Origin: Blautia pseudococcoides
Lineage (GTDB): Bacteria; Bacillota; Clostridia; Lachnospirales; Lachnospiraceae
Reading direction: 5' to 3'
NCBI RefSeq assembly: GCF_001689125.2
Contig: NZ_CP015405.2
Span: 131,001-195,000 of the forward strand
DNA length: 64,000 nt
Part shown: piece by piece, positions 31,584 to 40,570 of the stretch
How positions within the stretch are numbered: position 1 is the stretch's first letter
How the letters are laid out: the number at the start of each line of letters is the position of its first letter
The notes under the pieces: model-generated
What the model was told of the DNA's origin: nothing
What the model saw: only the letters and a program-made list of their open reading frames with translations
Databases searched by the model: none
Made by a program: the position numbers and the translations under genes

Positions 31584-31955
31584 ATGGAGCAATTTGAAAT
31601 AAATGGGGTGGCGGTTGCCGCCCCATCTACATATAGTCCAGTCTTTGCAACTACATCGACAGAAGATAGCGACAGATCGCAGGATGGCGTTATGCATAAC
31701 ACCCCTATGTTTACAATTGGAGGATATGATACAACCTGGGACTACCTTAGTTGGGAGGAGATAGCGAATATACTTAATCAGTGTATTGGCAGAGGCAGCG
31801 TGTTGCTTCACTATCCCAATCCGCGAATCCCGGGTCAATGGCAGGATGGTGAATTTTACTGTTCCAATTTTAATATGGATGCACAAACCCTTGAAGAAGG
31901 GTTTGAAATTTGGGAAGGGTTACAAATCAATTTCAGGAGTGTGAATCCAGAGTGA
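31584..31955 (+). CDS. Small tail protein, DUF6711-like
   Basis: The 123-residue protein begins MEQFEINGVAVAAPSTYSPV and has WDYLSWEEIANILNQCIGRG and LHYPNPRIPGQWQDGEFYC, a pattern like the DUF6711 tail proteins of clostridial phages, which occur between tape measure and tail hub. Its likely role is in the distal tail. It overlaps the next gene start. Confidence 0.65.
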   Translation: MEQFEINGVAVAAPSTYSPVFATTSTEDSDRSQDGVMHNTPMFTIGGYDTTWDYLSWEEIANILNQCIGRGSVLLHYPNPRIPGQWQDGEFYCSNFNMDAQTLEEGFEIWEGLQINFRSVNPE

Positions 31956-34276
31956 TTAATGTAAGTAATGAATTTAGAGAAGTAATGAAAACCCGCAGAG
32001 GTTTTTTGCAGTATGCCGATATTACATTTAAAGATGGTAGGACTGTAAACTTAGGGCCGAAAGATTTCGCATTATCAAATAATTCAATAACTGATGCGGC
32101 TGGAATGAATACGCTTCCTCTTGGCGCAGCAATCGCAAAGAGCATCCAGTTGGAAATCATAAATGATAAGGAACAGTTCGCAGATTACGATTTTCTTATG
32201 GCTGAGATACATTTAACGTTAAAATTACAGCTGTCGAGTACCATAGAATCGGTAAACAAGGGCACATACACAGTAATAACCCCTGAATCATATGGGAGCA
32301 CAGTTATCGTAGAGGCCGTTGACGATATGTATAAGGCGGATAAGGATTATGCAACTAAACTTAAGTTTCCTGCCACGACAGGCGAGATGTATAGAGATAT
32401 CTGTGAACGTAAAGGGTTCATGATGGGCACTGTCACATTCCTTCATGACGATTTTGTGGTGAAAACCAGGCCAGAAGGAGTAACCGAGCGCCAAGTTTTA
32501 GGATATATCGCTATGATAGCATGTGGGAATGCCAGATTTGATGTAGACGGATTTCTCAAAATACAGACATATAACTTTGGCGAGTATAAGTCCCCGATAA
32601 TGGATGCAAACCGGAAGTATATTTTAGATTCAAGTGGAAAACGGATCTTAAGTATTTGGGGAAAAAAGAATAAGGCACATGACTTAAAGAACTTTTTCAG
32701 CAATATGAAAGTAGGAACGGATGATATCATAATAACAGGTATAAAAACTGTTATAGATGAGAATAGCGAGAACAGCAATGAGATAATGGAAGGAAATGAA
32801 GGATATGTGATATCAATTTCTAATCCACTTATCGCAGGCGAAGAGAAAAAAGTGGTGTCATGGCTTGCTAATGAACTAATTGGCGTCAGATTCAGAAAAA
32901 TTTCTGGTGACCATACTGCAGACCCGACCATTGAGTTTATGGATTTGGCCTATATCACATCTACAAGAGGGGATAAAAGAAATACATACAGGACTATAAT
33001 AACTGATGTTGTGTTTAATGTATTTGGTTATACATCTTTAGCGAACAGCGCAAATGATACAATAAGAAATAGTAGCAAATATGCTGCAGAAGCTACAAAG
33101 GCTTATGTGAACGCTAGAAGGGACAATATTAAGCAACTGTCTAATTACGAGTCGGTCTTACAGCAAATCACAAAGCTAATAAGTCAGGGTTGCGGTATGT
33201 ATCTCACCCCGGTAGAACAGGAAGACGGAAGTATCATTTATTACATGCACGATAAGCCTACCATAGAAGAATCTAGTTACACGTGTTACTGGACAAGCAA
33301 CGGAATAATCGCCTCTCTTGATGGTGGCACTACGTGGGCCGTTGACAAAAACGGGAATGCTCTTTTTAACATTATTACAGCAAGAGGATTAAATTTTGAT
33401 TGGTTACGCGGCGGGACCATGAAACTGGGCGGTGACAATAATAAAAATGGTTTACTGAAAATTTTAGACGCATCCGGTGCTGAAATAGCTAAAATGGATA
33501 ATCTTGGATTGAACTATAATGACAATCTGCTCGTCGGATATAATAATAAAGGACGCACAAGTTATCCGGTAATAAAAGAATCATTTACTTATGAAGGGAA
33601 GACGACATCTTGTGAAATTGCGCAAGGCTCAATATTTATTTACAATGATGAAGGCGGAACCTATGACTTTACACGAAAAGCATATGCACGCGTAGGCACA
33701 ATACTTGACTATGGTTATGTATCAACAATTAATTCAGCCACTGGTAAGACATTAGTTTCCTTAACAAATAATATATATTCGACCGGCTCACTTTCGTGCA
33801 GTGGAACAAAAAGTAGAATTTCAGGAACCCAAAATTATGGTGATGTGAAACTGTATTGCTATGAAATGCCGACTCCGATGTTTGGCGACATAGGAGAGGG
33901 GTGCACTGACAATATTGGGGAATGTTATATATTTTTGGATGATGTCTTTTCCGAAACTGTAAATACAGAGGCATGCTATCAAGTATTTTTACAGAAAGAA
34001 GGCAAGGGCGATATATGGGTGGAAAGCAAAACATTATCCTATTTTGTGGTAAAAGGGGCCCCTAATGTTAAGTTTGCGTGGGAAATCAAAATAAAGCAAT
34101 TGGGATTTGAGCTTGAAAGGTTGGAATTGTTTTCTGATGATGAGATAATGCCGTTTGATGCAAAAGATATTGATTATGAAGCACAAGCGGCTGCTATGGT
34201 GAAAGAATATTACGAAGGTTTGGAGGATATGCAGGATGAAGAAATTAACGAGTTTCACAAAACTTACAACTGGTGA
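31952..34276 (+). CDS. Tail hub / distal tail fibre protein
   Basis: The 774-residue protein most likely starts at GTG 31952, overlapping the previous stop, with AGGAG 12 bases upstream. The first 380 residues (VSNEFREVMKTRRGFLQYAD, TYTVITPESYGSTVIVEAVD, IAMIACGNARFDVDGFLKIQ) resemble tail-associated hub proteins. The rest contains a collar helix, an intermediate region (GGTMKLGGDNNKNGLLKILD) and a beta-rich domain possibly binding the host surface. Exact domains cannot be settled by eye. Confidence 0.75.
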   Translation: MINVSNEFREVMKTRRGFLQYADITFKDGRTVNLGPKDFALSNNSITDAAGMNTLPLGAAIAKSIQLEIINDKEQFADYDFLMAEIHLTLKLQLSSTIESVNKGTYTVITPESYGSTVIVEAVDDMYKADKDYATKLKFPATTGEMYRDICERKGFMMGTVTFLHDDFVVKTRPEGVTERQVLGYIAMIACGNARFDVDGFLKIQTYNFGEYKSPIMDANRKYILDSSGKRILSIWGKKNKAHDLKNFFSNMKVGTDDIIITGIKTVIDENSENSNEIMEGNEGYVISISNPLIAGEEKKVVSWLANELIGVRFRKISGDHTADPTIEFMDLAYITSTRGDKRNTYRTIITDVVFNVFGYTSLANSANDTIRNSSKYAAEATKAYVNARRDNIKQLSNYESVLQQITKLISQGCGMYLTPVEQEDGSIIYYMHDKPTIEESSYTCYWTSNGIIASLDGGTTWAVDKNGNALFNIITARGLNFDWLRGGTMKLGGDNNKNGLLKILDASGAEIAKMDNLGLNYNDNLLVGYNNKGRTSYPVIKESFTYEGKTTSCEIAQGSIFIYNDEGGTYDFTRKAYARVGTILDYGYVSTINSATGKTLVSLTNNIYSTGSLSCSGTKSRISGTQNYGDVKLYCYEMPTPMFGDIGEGCTDNIGECYIFLDDVFSETVNTEACYQVFLQKEGKGDIWVESKTLSYFVVKGAPNVKFAWEIKIKQLGFELERLELFSDDEIMPFDAKDIDYEAQAAAMVKEYYEGLEDMQDEEINEFHKTYNW

Positions 34277-34433
34277 AGGTGTGAGGATTGCTTTTACTTT
34301 TTCTGAAGTTGACGATATGGGGAAGCTTATTAGCCAAAATAATAAAGGAAACTTTATCTTGGTAGATGATGAGATAAAAGCAAAAGTTGACGATATAGAA
34401 AAGTTTATAAATGAAAATTTTTTGGCGAATTAG
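34236..34433 (+). CDS. Small tail-region protein, unknown
   Basis: This 65-residue protein overlaps the end of the tail hub gene by 41 bases. It begins MKKLTSFTKLTTGEGVRIAF and is an alpha-beta mini-protein. Such proteins follow tail fibre genes in many clostridial phages. No known function. Confidence 0.6.
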   Translation: MKKLTSFTKLTTGEGVRIAFTFSEVDDMGKLISQNNKGNFILVDDEIKAKVDDIEKFINENFLAN

Positions 34434-34445
34434 GAGGTATAACAC

Positions 34446-34889
34446 ATGGCGAATTTGGATGCGGTGACGGAAGTTGATGACGTGTTTATAAAAGCGCTTC
34501 CCATTTTAACAACAATAAATGATTCAGATGATCTACTCATTGAAACATCACCAACTGTAGGTGAACCGAAGACCGGAAGAATAAAAGTAAAATCATTAAA
34601 GGAAATGTTCAATCGTGAATTTGATTCCACATTAAGAGGTATTTTGTTTCAATATGGTCGTGTCAGTATTAATCCAGTCGAAAATAAACCAACAATGAAG
34701 CACGTGCAATTTCCGAAATCCTTTGCAGGACGGCCATGTACTGTAGTTACTCCAATAACATCCGTTCCTGGCACTGTTTTTTTAGGGGCTGGCGTTTCAA
34801 ATATTTCAAATGATGGATTTGACGCTTACATAACAAGGACTAACACAACAGAAACCATACTAGCGTGGATCGCAATTGGCCCAGTGTAG
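34446..34889 (+). CDS. Fibre protein with H-type-lectin-like domain
   Basis: This 147-residue protein ends with a beta domain (KHVQFPKSFAGRPCTVVTPI, VSNISNDGFDAYITRTNTTE, LAWIAIGPV) that resembles H-type lectin modules of phage receptor-binding proteins. The first 60 residues would attach to the tail. Binding to host cell-wall sugars is plausible but inferred. Confidence 0.65.
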   Translation: MANLDAVTEVDDVFIKALPILTTINDSDDLLIETSPTVGEPKTGRIKVKSLKEMFNREFDSTLRGILFQYGRVSINPVENKPTMKHVQFPKSFAGRPCTVVTPITSVPGTVFLGAGVSNISNDGFDAYITRTNTTETILAWIAIGPV

Positions 34890-34941
34890 ATCATAATATT
34901 ATAAATCAACCATGTGGATACAAGACTTATTGAGGTGAAAT

Positions 34942-37317
34942 ATGAAAGCAGTAAAAAAAATTGAGATTAGTGTATTACATAAGCGGACTATGCCTCTGGT
35001 TGTCTATACAATGCAGGGAGACACTGGCAGGGAAATAGAGTGTACAGTAGCTGACTGGGATATACCTACAGATGCTACAGCACGTGTATGGGTGGTTAAA
35101 CCCTCTAAAAAGGTTGTGTATGATGACTGCCGGATAGTAGAGAATACAGTGGTTTTTTCTCTGACGAATCAGATGCTTGCGGAACCTGGCGTTGCTATAT
35201 GCATAATTGAGTTTGACAGCGGCGAGGACGTAGTATCCTCATTTCCGTTCAATCTCTGTATAGACGGAAGCGCCAGGGGAGACGGAATACCCAGTGAAAA
35301 TGAATCAACGGTGTTGGAAGGAATGTTTGAAGCGCTGGGGCAGGATGCAATCAAAGCACTGGATGCGGCAAAGGCAGAAGCGGCAGCGGCAAATAAATCA
35401 GCGCAGGACACTGAGAAGATAAAAAACGATTTTACATTGACCGCACAGCAAGCCGTAGCCGACGTAAACAATGCAGGTCAGACCCAGACCCAGAGAGTAA
35501 ACACTGCCGGAGACACTCAGGTATCCTGCATCCAGGCCGAGGGCACAACCCAGGTCCAGAACGTCCAGGCTACAGCCGCAGAGATAGCCGCAGACAGAGA
35601 ACAGATACATACCAACCGGGATAATACAGCAAGGCTCCAGCGCATATCGGCTGGGGCCATTACACGGAGCGCTGAGGGGAGCTTTATCACCTTGGAGGAT
35701 GCGGCGGACGGGATGGGGTTCAGGCAGTTGGAGATACCAGGAGAGACCAGGCAGGTCACAACGACTGGGGCACAATTAATAGATTTTGAACAATGCCTGA
35801 AAAACTGGAAATCACAATATACACAAGTGGGCGGGCGTGTCTATAAAATAACAGCGCTTGGTTCCGGATACCAGGCGCCCATCAGTTTTAGCACAGAGGA
35901 CACAAAAGTAACATTAAGTGGTAATGTACGTGACATATCAGGCAGCGGATATCGTATTGATCTCATAGATTCAGCGGGAAATATAGTTGGGCGGATAAAT
36001 AAGGACATAAAATCAGTTACCGGACTGGCAAGCAAGATCAGGCTGAACTTTGCCGAATCTGGAGCTGGGGAATATTCTGATATCATGCTCAACGCAGGTG
36101 ACACGGCCCTTCCTTGGGAACCCTACACCGGAGCTGCACCATCTCCATCCCCGGAGCACCCGCAGGAGATGAAGAATGTTGGGAAGCTGAATGAACAGAC
36201 CGGGAAGTATGAGGTGACAATAACATCTTGTAGTAGAAACCTCCTGGATATGAGCGGCGCAAAAGGTGGCACGTCATCCGGCATATCATCAATTGTAAAT
36301 CCTGATGGCACTGTGAGATCTAACGGTACATTTAGTGATAAAACTATTAATATTTGGTTTTTAGGCAACTACGCGAAACCTCCTACAAGCAGTAACACAA
36401 TCATCACACTCCTTCCGGGGATGACGTATTTTGTCAATGATGTAGTGCTATATTTTTTGGATAATGATGGCACCGGACAGGCGATAGAAGGTAAATATAC
36501 CGTTGATGCAAATGTATACCCTGATGGTATCAAAGTAACAGGGGCAAGGCATGTAAGTGTCAAAACTGGTACAACACTGACAAATAAAATATATTATCCT
36601 CGTGTATTACTAGGAGACAAAGACACCGGCTGGGAACCCTACAGAGGCCACACCGCCACCATAACCGCAGACCGCCCGCTGACAAAGTGGGATAAGCTTA
36701 CATGCCGGGATGGTGTGTGGGGATGGGCGTATGGGGGTGCCATATGCAGACTTACGGGGACGAGCGAAATAAAAAGCGTTGGACAGTATGCATATTCCAT
36801 CCCTGGTAAGATGTTAAAGCATTCCCATATTTCTTGTAGCCATTATCCGTATTCCGGTAAGGAAATTAATGACGACAGTGTTTTAACTTACATGGGCACA
36901 GGTTTTTTTATATGGATTTATGACAGGAGATTTAGTGACAAAGTTGAGAACACATTCGACATAGACGGTTTCAAAACATTTTTGACGGAGTGCGACACTA
37001 GTGGAACGCCCGTGACGGCATGCTACCAACTTGCTACCGAAGAATGGGTGCCCCTCTCCGCCGCAGAGCAGGCCGCCATGAACGCCCTGTGCAGTTACGC
37101 CGGGACCACCCACATCTGGACAGATGACCCGCTACAGCCTGTCATTTCCCTGGACTATACGGTGGACACTGTCAAGTATATCGGAGCGCTTGAAGACCGG
37201 ATAGCGGCCTTAGAAACAGCCCAGGCACAGACTACGGCAGCATTTAGCTATTTACCGCCAGAAATACAGGCGGCAATGATAGAAAACGAAACCCGTGACT
37301 TATTATCAACCATTTAG
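34942..37317 (+). CDS. BppU-type baseplate / receptor-binding protein
   Basis: The 791-residue protein has an amino-terminal BppU-like domain (residues 1-115: TMPLVVYTMQGDTGREIECT, DWDIPTDATARVWVVKPSKK), an alanine-rich collagen-free coiled coil (about 130-230), then two or more beta domains with repeated LPWEPYTGAAPSPSPEHPQE and GWEPYRGHTATITADRP motifs that occur in Firmicute phage fibres. The two related segments suggest duplicated carbohydrate-binding modules. It would form the host-binding tip. Confidence 0.8.
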   Translation: MKAVKKIEISVLHKRTMPLVVYTMQGDTGREIECTVADWDIPTDATARVWVVKPSKKVVYDDCRIVENTVVFSLTNQMLAEPGVAICIIEFDSGEDVVSSFPFNLCIDGSARGDGIPSENESTVLEGMFEALGQDAIKALDAAKAEAAAANKSAQDTEKIKNDFTLTAQQAVADVNNAGQTQTQRVNTAGDTQVSCIQAEGTTQVQNVQATAAEIAADREQIHTNRDNTARLQRISAGAITRSAEGSFITLEDAADGMGFRQLEIPGETRQVTTTGAQLIDFEQCLKNWKSQYTQVGGRVYKITALGSGYQAPISFSTEDTKVTLSGNVRDISGSGYRIDLIDSAGNIVGRINKDIKSVTGLASKIRLNFAESGAGEYSDIMLNAGDTALPWEPYTGAAPSPSPEHPQEMKNVGKLNEQTGKYEVTITSCSRNLLDMSGAKGGTSSGISSIVNPDGTVRSNGTFSDKTINIWFLGNYAKPPTSSNTIITLLPGMTYFVNDVVLYFLDNDGTGQAIEGKYTVDANVYPDGIKVTGARHVSVKTGTTLTNKIYYPRVLLGDKDTGWEPYRGHTATITADRPLTKWDKLTCRDGVWGWAYGGAICRLTGTSEIKSVGQYAYSIPGKMLKHSHISCSHYPYSGKEINDDSVLTYMGTGFFIWIYDRRFSDKVENTFDIDGFKTFLTECDTSGTPVTACYQLATEEWVPLSAAEQAAMNALCSYAGTTHIWTDDPLQPVISLDYTVDTVKYIGALEDRIAALETAQAQTTAAFSYLPPEIQAAMIENETRDLLSTI

Positions 37318-37329
37318 GAGGAAGAAAGA

Positions 37330-37569
37330 ATGAACAGTAGTGTAATTGTAAGAATGATGCAGAACTTGATTAACAAAAAGTTCTACGATGGCAAGGATGA
37401 AGCGATTGAAAAGCTGGATGTGTATTTCGCGATGAACCGGATCAGTGAAGAGGAGTACATGGACCTTGTCATGCTGGCTGAAGAGATGTATCCCGACCCG
37501 GTAGATCCGGAGTCCACACCAGACACCACAGACCCAGTGGACCCGCCGGTTGAGATCCCGGTAGAGTGA
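37330..37569 (+). CDS. XkdX-like small tail protein
   Basis: The 79-residue protein begins MNSSVIVRMMQNLINKKFYD, has AIEKLDVYFAMNRISEEEYM, and ends in a proline and aspartate-rich tail (DPVDPESTPDTTDPVDPP). This is the form of small proteins downstream of fibres in Firmicute phages. The GGAGGAAG site is 9 bases upstream. Confidence 0.65.
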   Translation: MNSSVIVRMMQNLINKKFYDGKDEAIEKLDVYFAMNRISEEEYMDLVMLAEEMYPDPVDPESTPDTTDPVDPPVEIPVE

Positions 37570-37592
37570 TTGCATATGGCAGAGATCAGAGC

Positions 37593-37613
37593 AGGACCGG
37601 AAACGGTCTTATT
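37593..37613 (+). terminator. Weak terminator-like hairpin between tail and lysis genes
   Basis: AGGACCG pairs with CGGTCTT around loop GAAA and is followed by ATTTTATAA. A frame of 18 codons starting at 37576 covers it but is too short to support. It may allow partial read-through into the lysis genes. Confidence 0.5.
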
Positions 37614-37644
37614 TTATAATAAAAATCAATAAGGAGATATGCAA

Positions 37645-37872
37645 ATGGAAACAATCATTTCAGCCGGCATCTCTGCAGGCGTTACTCTAATTGTCTGCCT
37701 GATAAGCAACAAGAGCCAGCAGGAAAAAACGCGGGCATTGATGGAATATAAGCTGGAAGAGCTTACAAAAAAGGTAGAGAAGCATAACTCGGTCGTGGAA
37801 AGAACCTACATTTTGGAAGAGAAAATGAAGGTTGCCAACCACAGGATTGAAGACTTGGAAAAGGAGAGATGA
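37645..37872 (+). CDS. XhlA-like membrane/coiled-coil lysis protein
   Basis: ATG 37645 lies 8 bases from AAGGAG, better than ATG 37639. The 75-residue product has one membrane segment (IISAGISAGVTLIVCLI) and a coiled coil (LEELTKKVEKHNSVVERTYI). XhlA-like proteins assist holin function. It precedes the DUF6275 gene with an ATGA overlap. Confidence 0.7.
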   Translation: METIISAGISAGVTLIVCLISNKSQQEKTRALMEYKLEELTKKVEKHNSVVERTYILEEKMKVANHRIEDLEKER

Positions 37873-38138
37873 AAAAAATGAATAATGAAAAATTTTTAGC
37901 ATTATGCAAGAAAACCGTTATGGATTATTTTAATGAGCACGCTGACAAAACGGATCGGAAACAGATCACCGAAGAGGATGTATTTATTGTGTGGAGCTGT
38001 AAAACACTGCAGAACAATAAAGCCTTGGTAAGCACTACGGTGTCAGATGGCATGTATTACGAAATCACTCATAACGGGGATAAAAAAGAGACATATGTAG
38101 ATGCATATAAAAAATGGGAGAACTTTGTTGTACGATAG
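37869..38138 (+). CDS. DUF6275 family protein
   Basis: This 89-residue protein has the family pattern NNEKFLALCKKTVMDYFNEH, then DVFIVWSCKTLQNNKALVST and YEITHNGDKKETYVDAYKKW. DUF6275 proteins are found beside lysis genes of clostridial phages; their function is unknown. ATG 37878 is an alternative start. Confidence 0.8.
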   Translation: MKKMNNEKFLALCKKTVMDYFNEHADKTDRKQITEEDVFIVWSCKTLQNNKALVSTTVSDGMYYEITHNGDKKETYVDAYKKWENFVVR

Positions 38139-38150
38139 GAGGTATTAATC

Positions 38151-38453
38151 ATGGATTTAAGCTTTTTGACAAACTATATCAACCCGGTAATATTGGGAAT
38201 CTGCCTGTTGGTGGGCTATGTGATAAAGACCGCGATACCGGCGATCAAAAACAGGTACATACCACTTGCAGCCCTTGCGATGGGCACTATAATTGCGATA
38301 CTCATCAACATGAGCAGCGGCATTAATGCGGAGGTAATTCTTGGCGGCATGATATCAGGCCTGGCAAGTACGGGCCTGTACGAGATGCTGCGGAACCTGA
38401 TAAGCAAGGATGGCAAAAAGGAGACAGATAGACCAGGACCGGAGGGCGAATAA
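38151..38453 (+). CDS. Phage holin
   Basis: The 100-residue protein has two or three hydrophobic segments (PVILGICLLVGYVIKTAI, YIPLAALAMGTIIAILINMS, VILGGMISGLASTGLYEML) and a charged tail (SKDGKKETDRPGPEGE). This layout and its place before the endolysin gene make it the membrane-hole protein of lysis. An AGGAGG site is 9 bases upstream. Confidence 0.88.
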   Translation: MDLSFLTNYINPVILGICLLVGYVIKTAIPAIKNRYIPLAALAMGTIIAILINMSSGINAEVILGGMISGLASTGLYEMLRNLISKDGKKETDRPGPEGE

Positions 38454-38468
38454 TCGCTCTCTTTTAAT

Positions 38469-38482
38469 TTGCGCCGGCGCAA
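38469..38482. promoter_or_regulatory. 14-bp perfect palindrome before the endolysin gene
   Basis: TTGCGCCGGCGCAA is a perfect palindrome between holin and endolysin. With no loop it is a poor hairpin, so protein binding or a processing site is more likely; its role is not known. Confidence 0.4.
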
Positions 38483-38504
38483 CTAACGGGGAAAGGAGTA
38501 ACAC

Positions 38505-39521
38505 ATGACGAAAACAGAGGCAATCAATGAGATGATTCAGACCGCAAAAGCAGAGGTTGGGTACCTGGAAAAGAACAGTAACAGCAACTTAGACAGCAAG
38601 ACTGGAAATGCTGGCAGTAACAATTACACCAAATACTGGCGTGACATTATGCCATCTTACCAGGGTCAGCCTTGGTGTGCCGCATTTGTGTCCTGGGTAT
38701 TGATGCAGGCGTTTGGGCAGGCCAACGCCAAAAAGCTGTTGAAACACTGGCCCTATGTATATGTACCCACGCTGGCCGGGAATTTTACCAACTATGCCAA
38801 TCCGCAGGTCGGTGATATTGTGATGTTTAAGCATGGAGGGATATTTACCCATACAGGCATTGTAACTGGCGTCAATGGGGACTATTTTACCACAATTGAG
38901 GGCAATACCAGCGGCGGCAGCTCTATTATTGACAATGGCGGTGGAGTGTGCAGTAAAGGGTATTATAATAGCAATCTGCCTGGGACAAAGTTTGCAAGGC
39001 TTGATTGGAGTATTGTAGCTGGACAGGCCTCTTCTGGCACATCCACTGCGGCAGACATTGCAATCAGTATGGGGGCAAAAGGCCTTACGATCACGGGTAA
39101 TAACCTAAATGTAAGGAGCGAGCCGGGAGGTCAGATCATTGATGAGCTGAATAAAGGTGACCGCATCGGATGCGATAAGCGCCGCTGGGTAGGCAGCACA
39201 TGCTGGTTCCACTACGCTGACGGCTGGGTGTCCGGGGATTACCTGGACGGCTGGATCTGCGAAGCGGGAAAGTGGTGGTACATTACCGCCGGCTATAAGT
39301 ACCCGAAGAGTGCCTGGAAGCAGATCGGCGGTACATGGTATTATTTTGACGCAAATGGATGGATGATGACCGGATGGGTGCAGGATAATAAAAAGTGGTA
39401 TTACCTGAAAGCGTCTGGAGCAATGGCGGCGGATGAGCTGGTAAGGACAGGCGGAAAGGTCTACTACGTGGATAAGAACGGCAAAATGTGCTTTACGGAC
39501 AGCTCTGGAGCACTCAGATAA
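38505..39521 (+). CDS. Endolysin: CHAP-like peptidase, SH3 and choline-binding repeats
   Basis: This 338-residue enzyme ends lysis. Residues about 1-165 are a CHAP/NlpC-like amidase or peptidase with GQPWCAAFVSWVL (catalytic Cys near 58) and KHGGIFTHTGIV (His near 115). Residues about 195-250 form a bacterial SH3 domain (NNLNVRSEPGGQIIDELNKG). The end has choline-binding-type repeats (GKWWYITAGYKYPKSAWKQI, GTWYYFDANGWMMTGWVQ). Its last 20 residues have a second, variant copy after the Rha gene. Confidence 0.9.
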   Translation: MTKTEAINEMIQTAKAEVGYLEKNSNSNLDSKTGNAGSNNYTKYWRDIMPSYQGQPWCAAFVSWVLMQAFGQANAKKLLKHWPYVYVPTLAGNFTNYANPQVGDIVMFKHGGIFTHTGIVTGVNGDYFTTIEGNTSGGSSIIDNGGGVCSKGYYNSNLPGTKFARLDWSIVAGQASSGTSTAADIAISMGAKGLTITGNNLNVRSEPGGQIIDELNKGDRIGCDKRRWVGSTCWFHYADGWVSGDYLDGWICEAGKWWYITAGYKYPKSAWKQIGGTWYYFDANGWMMTGWVQDNKKWYYLKASGAMAADELVRTGGKVYYVDKNGKMCFTDSSGALR

Positions 39522-39527
39522 CATGAC

Positions 39528-39560
39528 AGGATGCGGCATAAAGCTGCGTCCTATTTTATT
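39528..39560 (+). terminator. Terminator after the endolysin gene
   Basis: AGGATGCGGC pairs with GCTGCGTCCT (two G-U pairs) around loop ATAAA and is followed by ATTTTATT. It ends the late operon before the inserted Rha gene. Confidence 0.8.
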
Positions 39561-39589
39561 ACTACAAAATAAAACGAAAGGATGATTTT

Positions 39590-40243
39590 ATGTTAGTAGA
39601 GATCAAGAAAATGAATAAGGAAGAGGTAACAGTTGTCACGAGCCTCGATGTAGCGGAGACATTTGAAAAACATCATCGTGATGTAATGGAGTCTATAAGG
39701 AATATAGGAGAAGCTATAAGTACAGCGGAATTTTCCGCTCTATTCTATTTAGATTCTTATAAAGCCTCTAATGGAAAAACAAATCCCATGTATCTTATGA
39801 CAAGAGATGGATTCACCTTGTTGGCTATGGGATACAATGGCGATAAGGCCATGAAATTTAAACTTGCGTATATCAAACAGTTTAATGAAATGGAAAAAGT
39901 ATTGATCGGCAAACAGAAAGAGCGCGAGAAAGGCATTGCTGTCAGGCAGGCTCTGACGAATGCTTTACAGCAGTCACAGGAAAATGAACGGATGCACGGG
40001 CATGCTTATTCCACATATACGAATATCATATATAAGGTGGTATTCGGAAAAGATGCAAAACATCTCCGCGAAGAATATGGCCTATCCAAAAAGGAGAATC
40101 TTCGGAATTATTTTAGTGAGGAAGAACTGAAGGCTGTACAATCAGTTGAAATGATCGTGAGTGGTTTGGTGAACTGCGGGTGGGGATATGACCAGATCAA
40201 GGAGTTCGTGCTGAACCAGAATCTAAAAATGCTGGCGGCCTGA
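39590..40243 (+). CDS. Rha-family phage regulatory protein / antirepressor
   Basis: The 217-residue protein has the Rha domain at residues about 5-105: VTVVTSLDVAETFEKHHRDV, then NPMYLMTRDGFTLLAMGYNG and KFKLAYIKQFNEMEKVL. The carboxyl half is helical with an ORF6C-like feel (EYGLSKKENLRNYFSEEELK). Rha proteins affect lysogeny. The location after the lysin terminator, not in the early region, marks it as an inserted cargo gene. Confidence 0.85.
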   Translation: MLVEIKKMNKEEVTVVTSLDVAETFEKHHRDVMESIRNIGEAISTAEFSALFYLDSYKASNGKTNPMYLMTRDGFTLLAMGYNGDKAMKFKLAYIKQFNEMEKVLIGKQKEREKGIAVRQALTNALQQSQENERMHGHAYSTYTNIIYKVVFGKDAKHLREEYGLSKKENLRNYFSEEELKAVQSVEMIVSGLVNCGWGYDQIKEFVLNQNLKMLAA

Positions 40244-40300
40244 TACGTGGACAAGTCTGGTAAGATGTGTTATGCTGATAAAACAGGAGCACTACTGTAA
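40244..40300 (+). pseudogene. Remnant of a second endolysin 3-prime end
   Basis: The 18 codons right after the Rha stop read YVDKSGKMCYADKTGALL and then stop. They match the end of the intact endolysin, YVDKNGKMCFTDSSGALR, at most positions, with clearly different codons. It is thus a divergent allele of the gene end, not a recent copy. The Rha gene has apparently joined or replaced between two lysin ends by recombination. Confidence 0.75.
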
Positions 40301-40335
40301 CTATCAACGCACAGAGGGCAACTGTAAAACGCTGT

Positions 40336-40366
40336 AAGGCTCCGGGTCTCCCGCCGGGGCCTTTTT
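40336..40366 (+). terminator. Strong rho-independent terminator after the lysin remnant
   Basis: A 10-bp stem AAGGCTCCGG / CCGGGGCCTT with an 8-base loop is followed by TTTTT. A further A-T rich hairpin (CTATAC / GTATAG) lies at about 40386-40402. From there to 40548 no gene is seen. Confidence 0.9.
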
Positions 40367-40548
40367 AGCGTCACAAATAAAGAGACTATACATAAAGTAT
40401 AGCCTCTAGATAAAGAAGGAAATGGTGGATATATTACCAGTTTTTTTAATGATAACGCGTGAAATCTCTGATGTCAAGTATTAAATGACAGACTGTATCC
40501 GAATGGCGGCTTTAAATGGTTTTGTCAATATAATTACATACATCAACC

Positions 40549-40570
40549 AAAAAGGACCCCGCCGGGGTCT
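40549..40570 (-). terminator. Terminator of the reverse operon
   Basis: On the reverse strand AGACCCC and GGGGTCC pair around loop GGC and are followed by TTTTT. It begins directly after the stop codon of the tandem-HTH gene, so it ends the whole leftward operon. Confidence 0.85.

Noticed and set aside
34446..37317. Diversity-generating retroelement acting on the fibre genes
   Set aside because: No reverse transcriptase, template repeat or adenine-biased variable repeat was seen in the window.
37576..37632. An 18-codon frame after the XkdX-like gene
   Set aside because: It is too short, lacks a good ribosome site, and covers a terminator-like hairpin.
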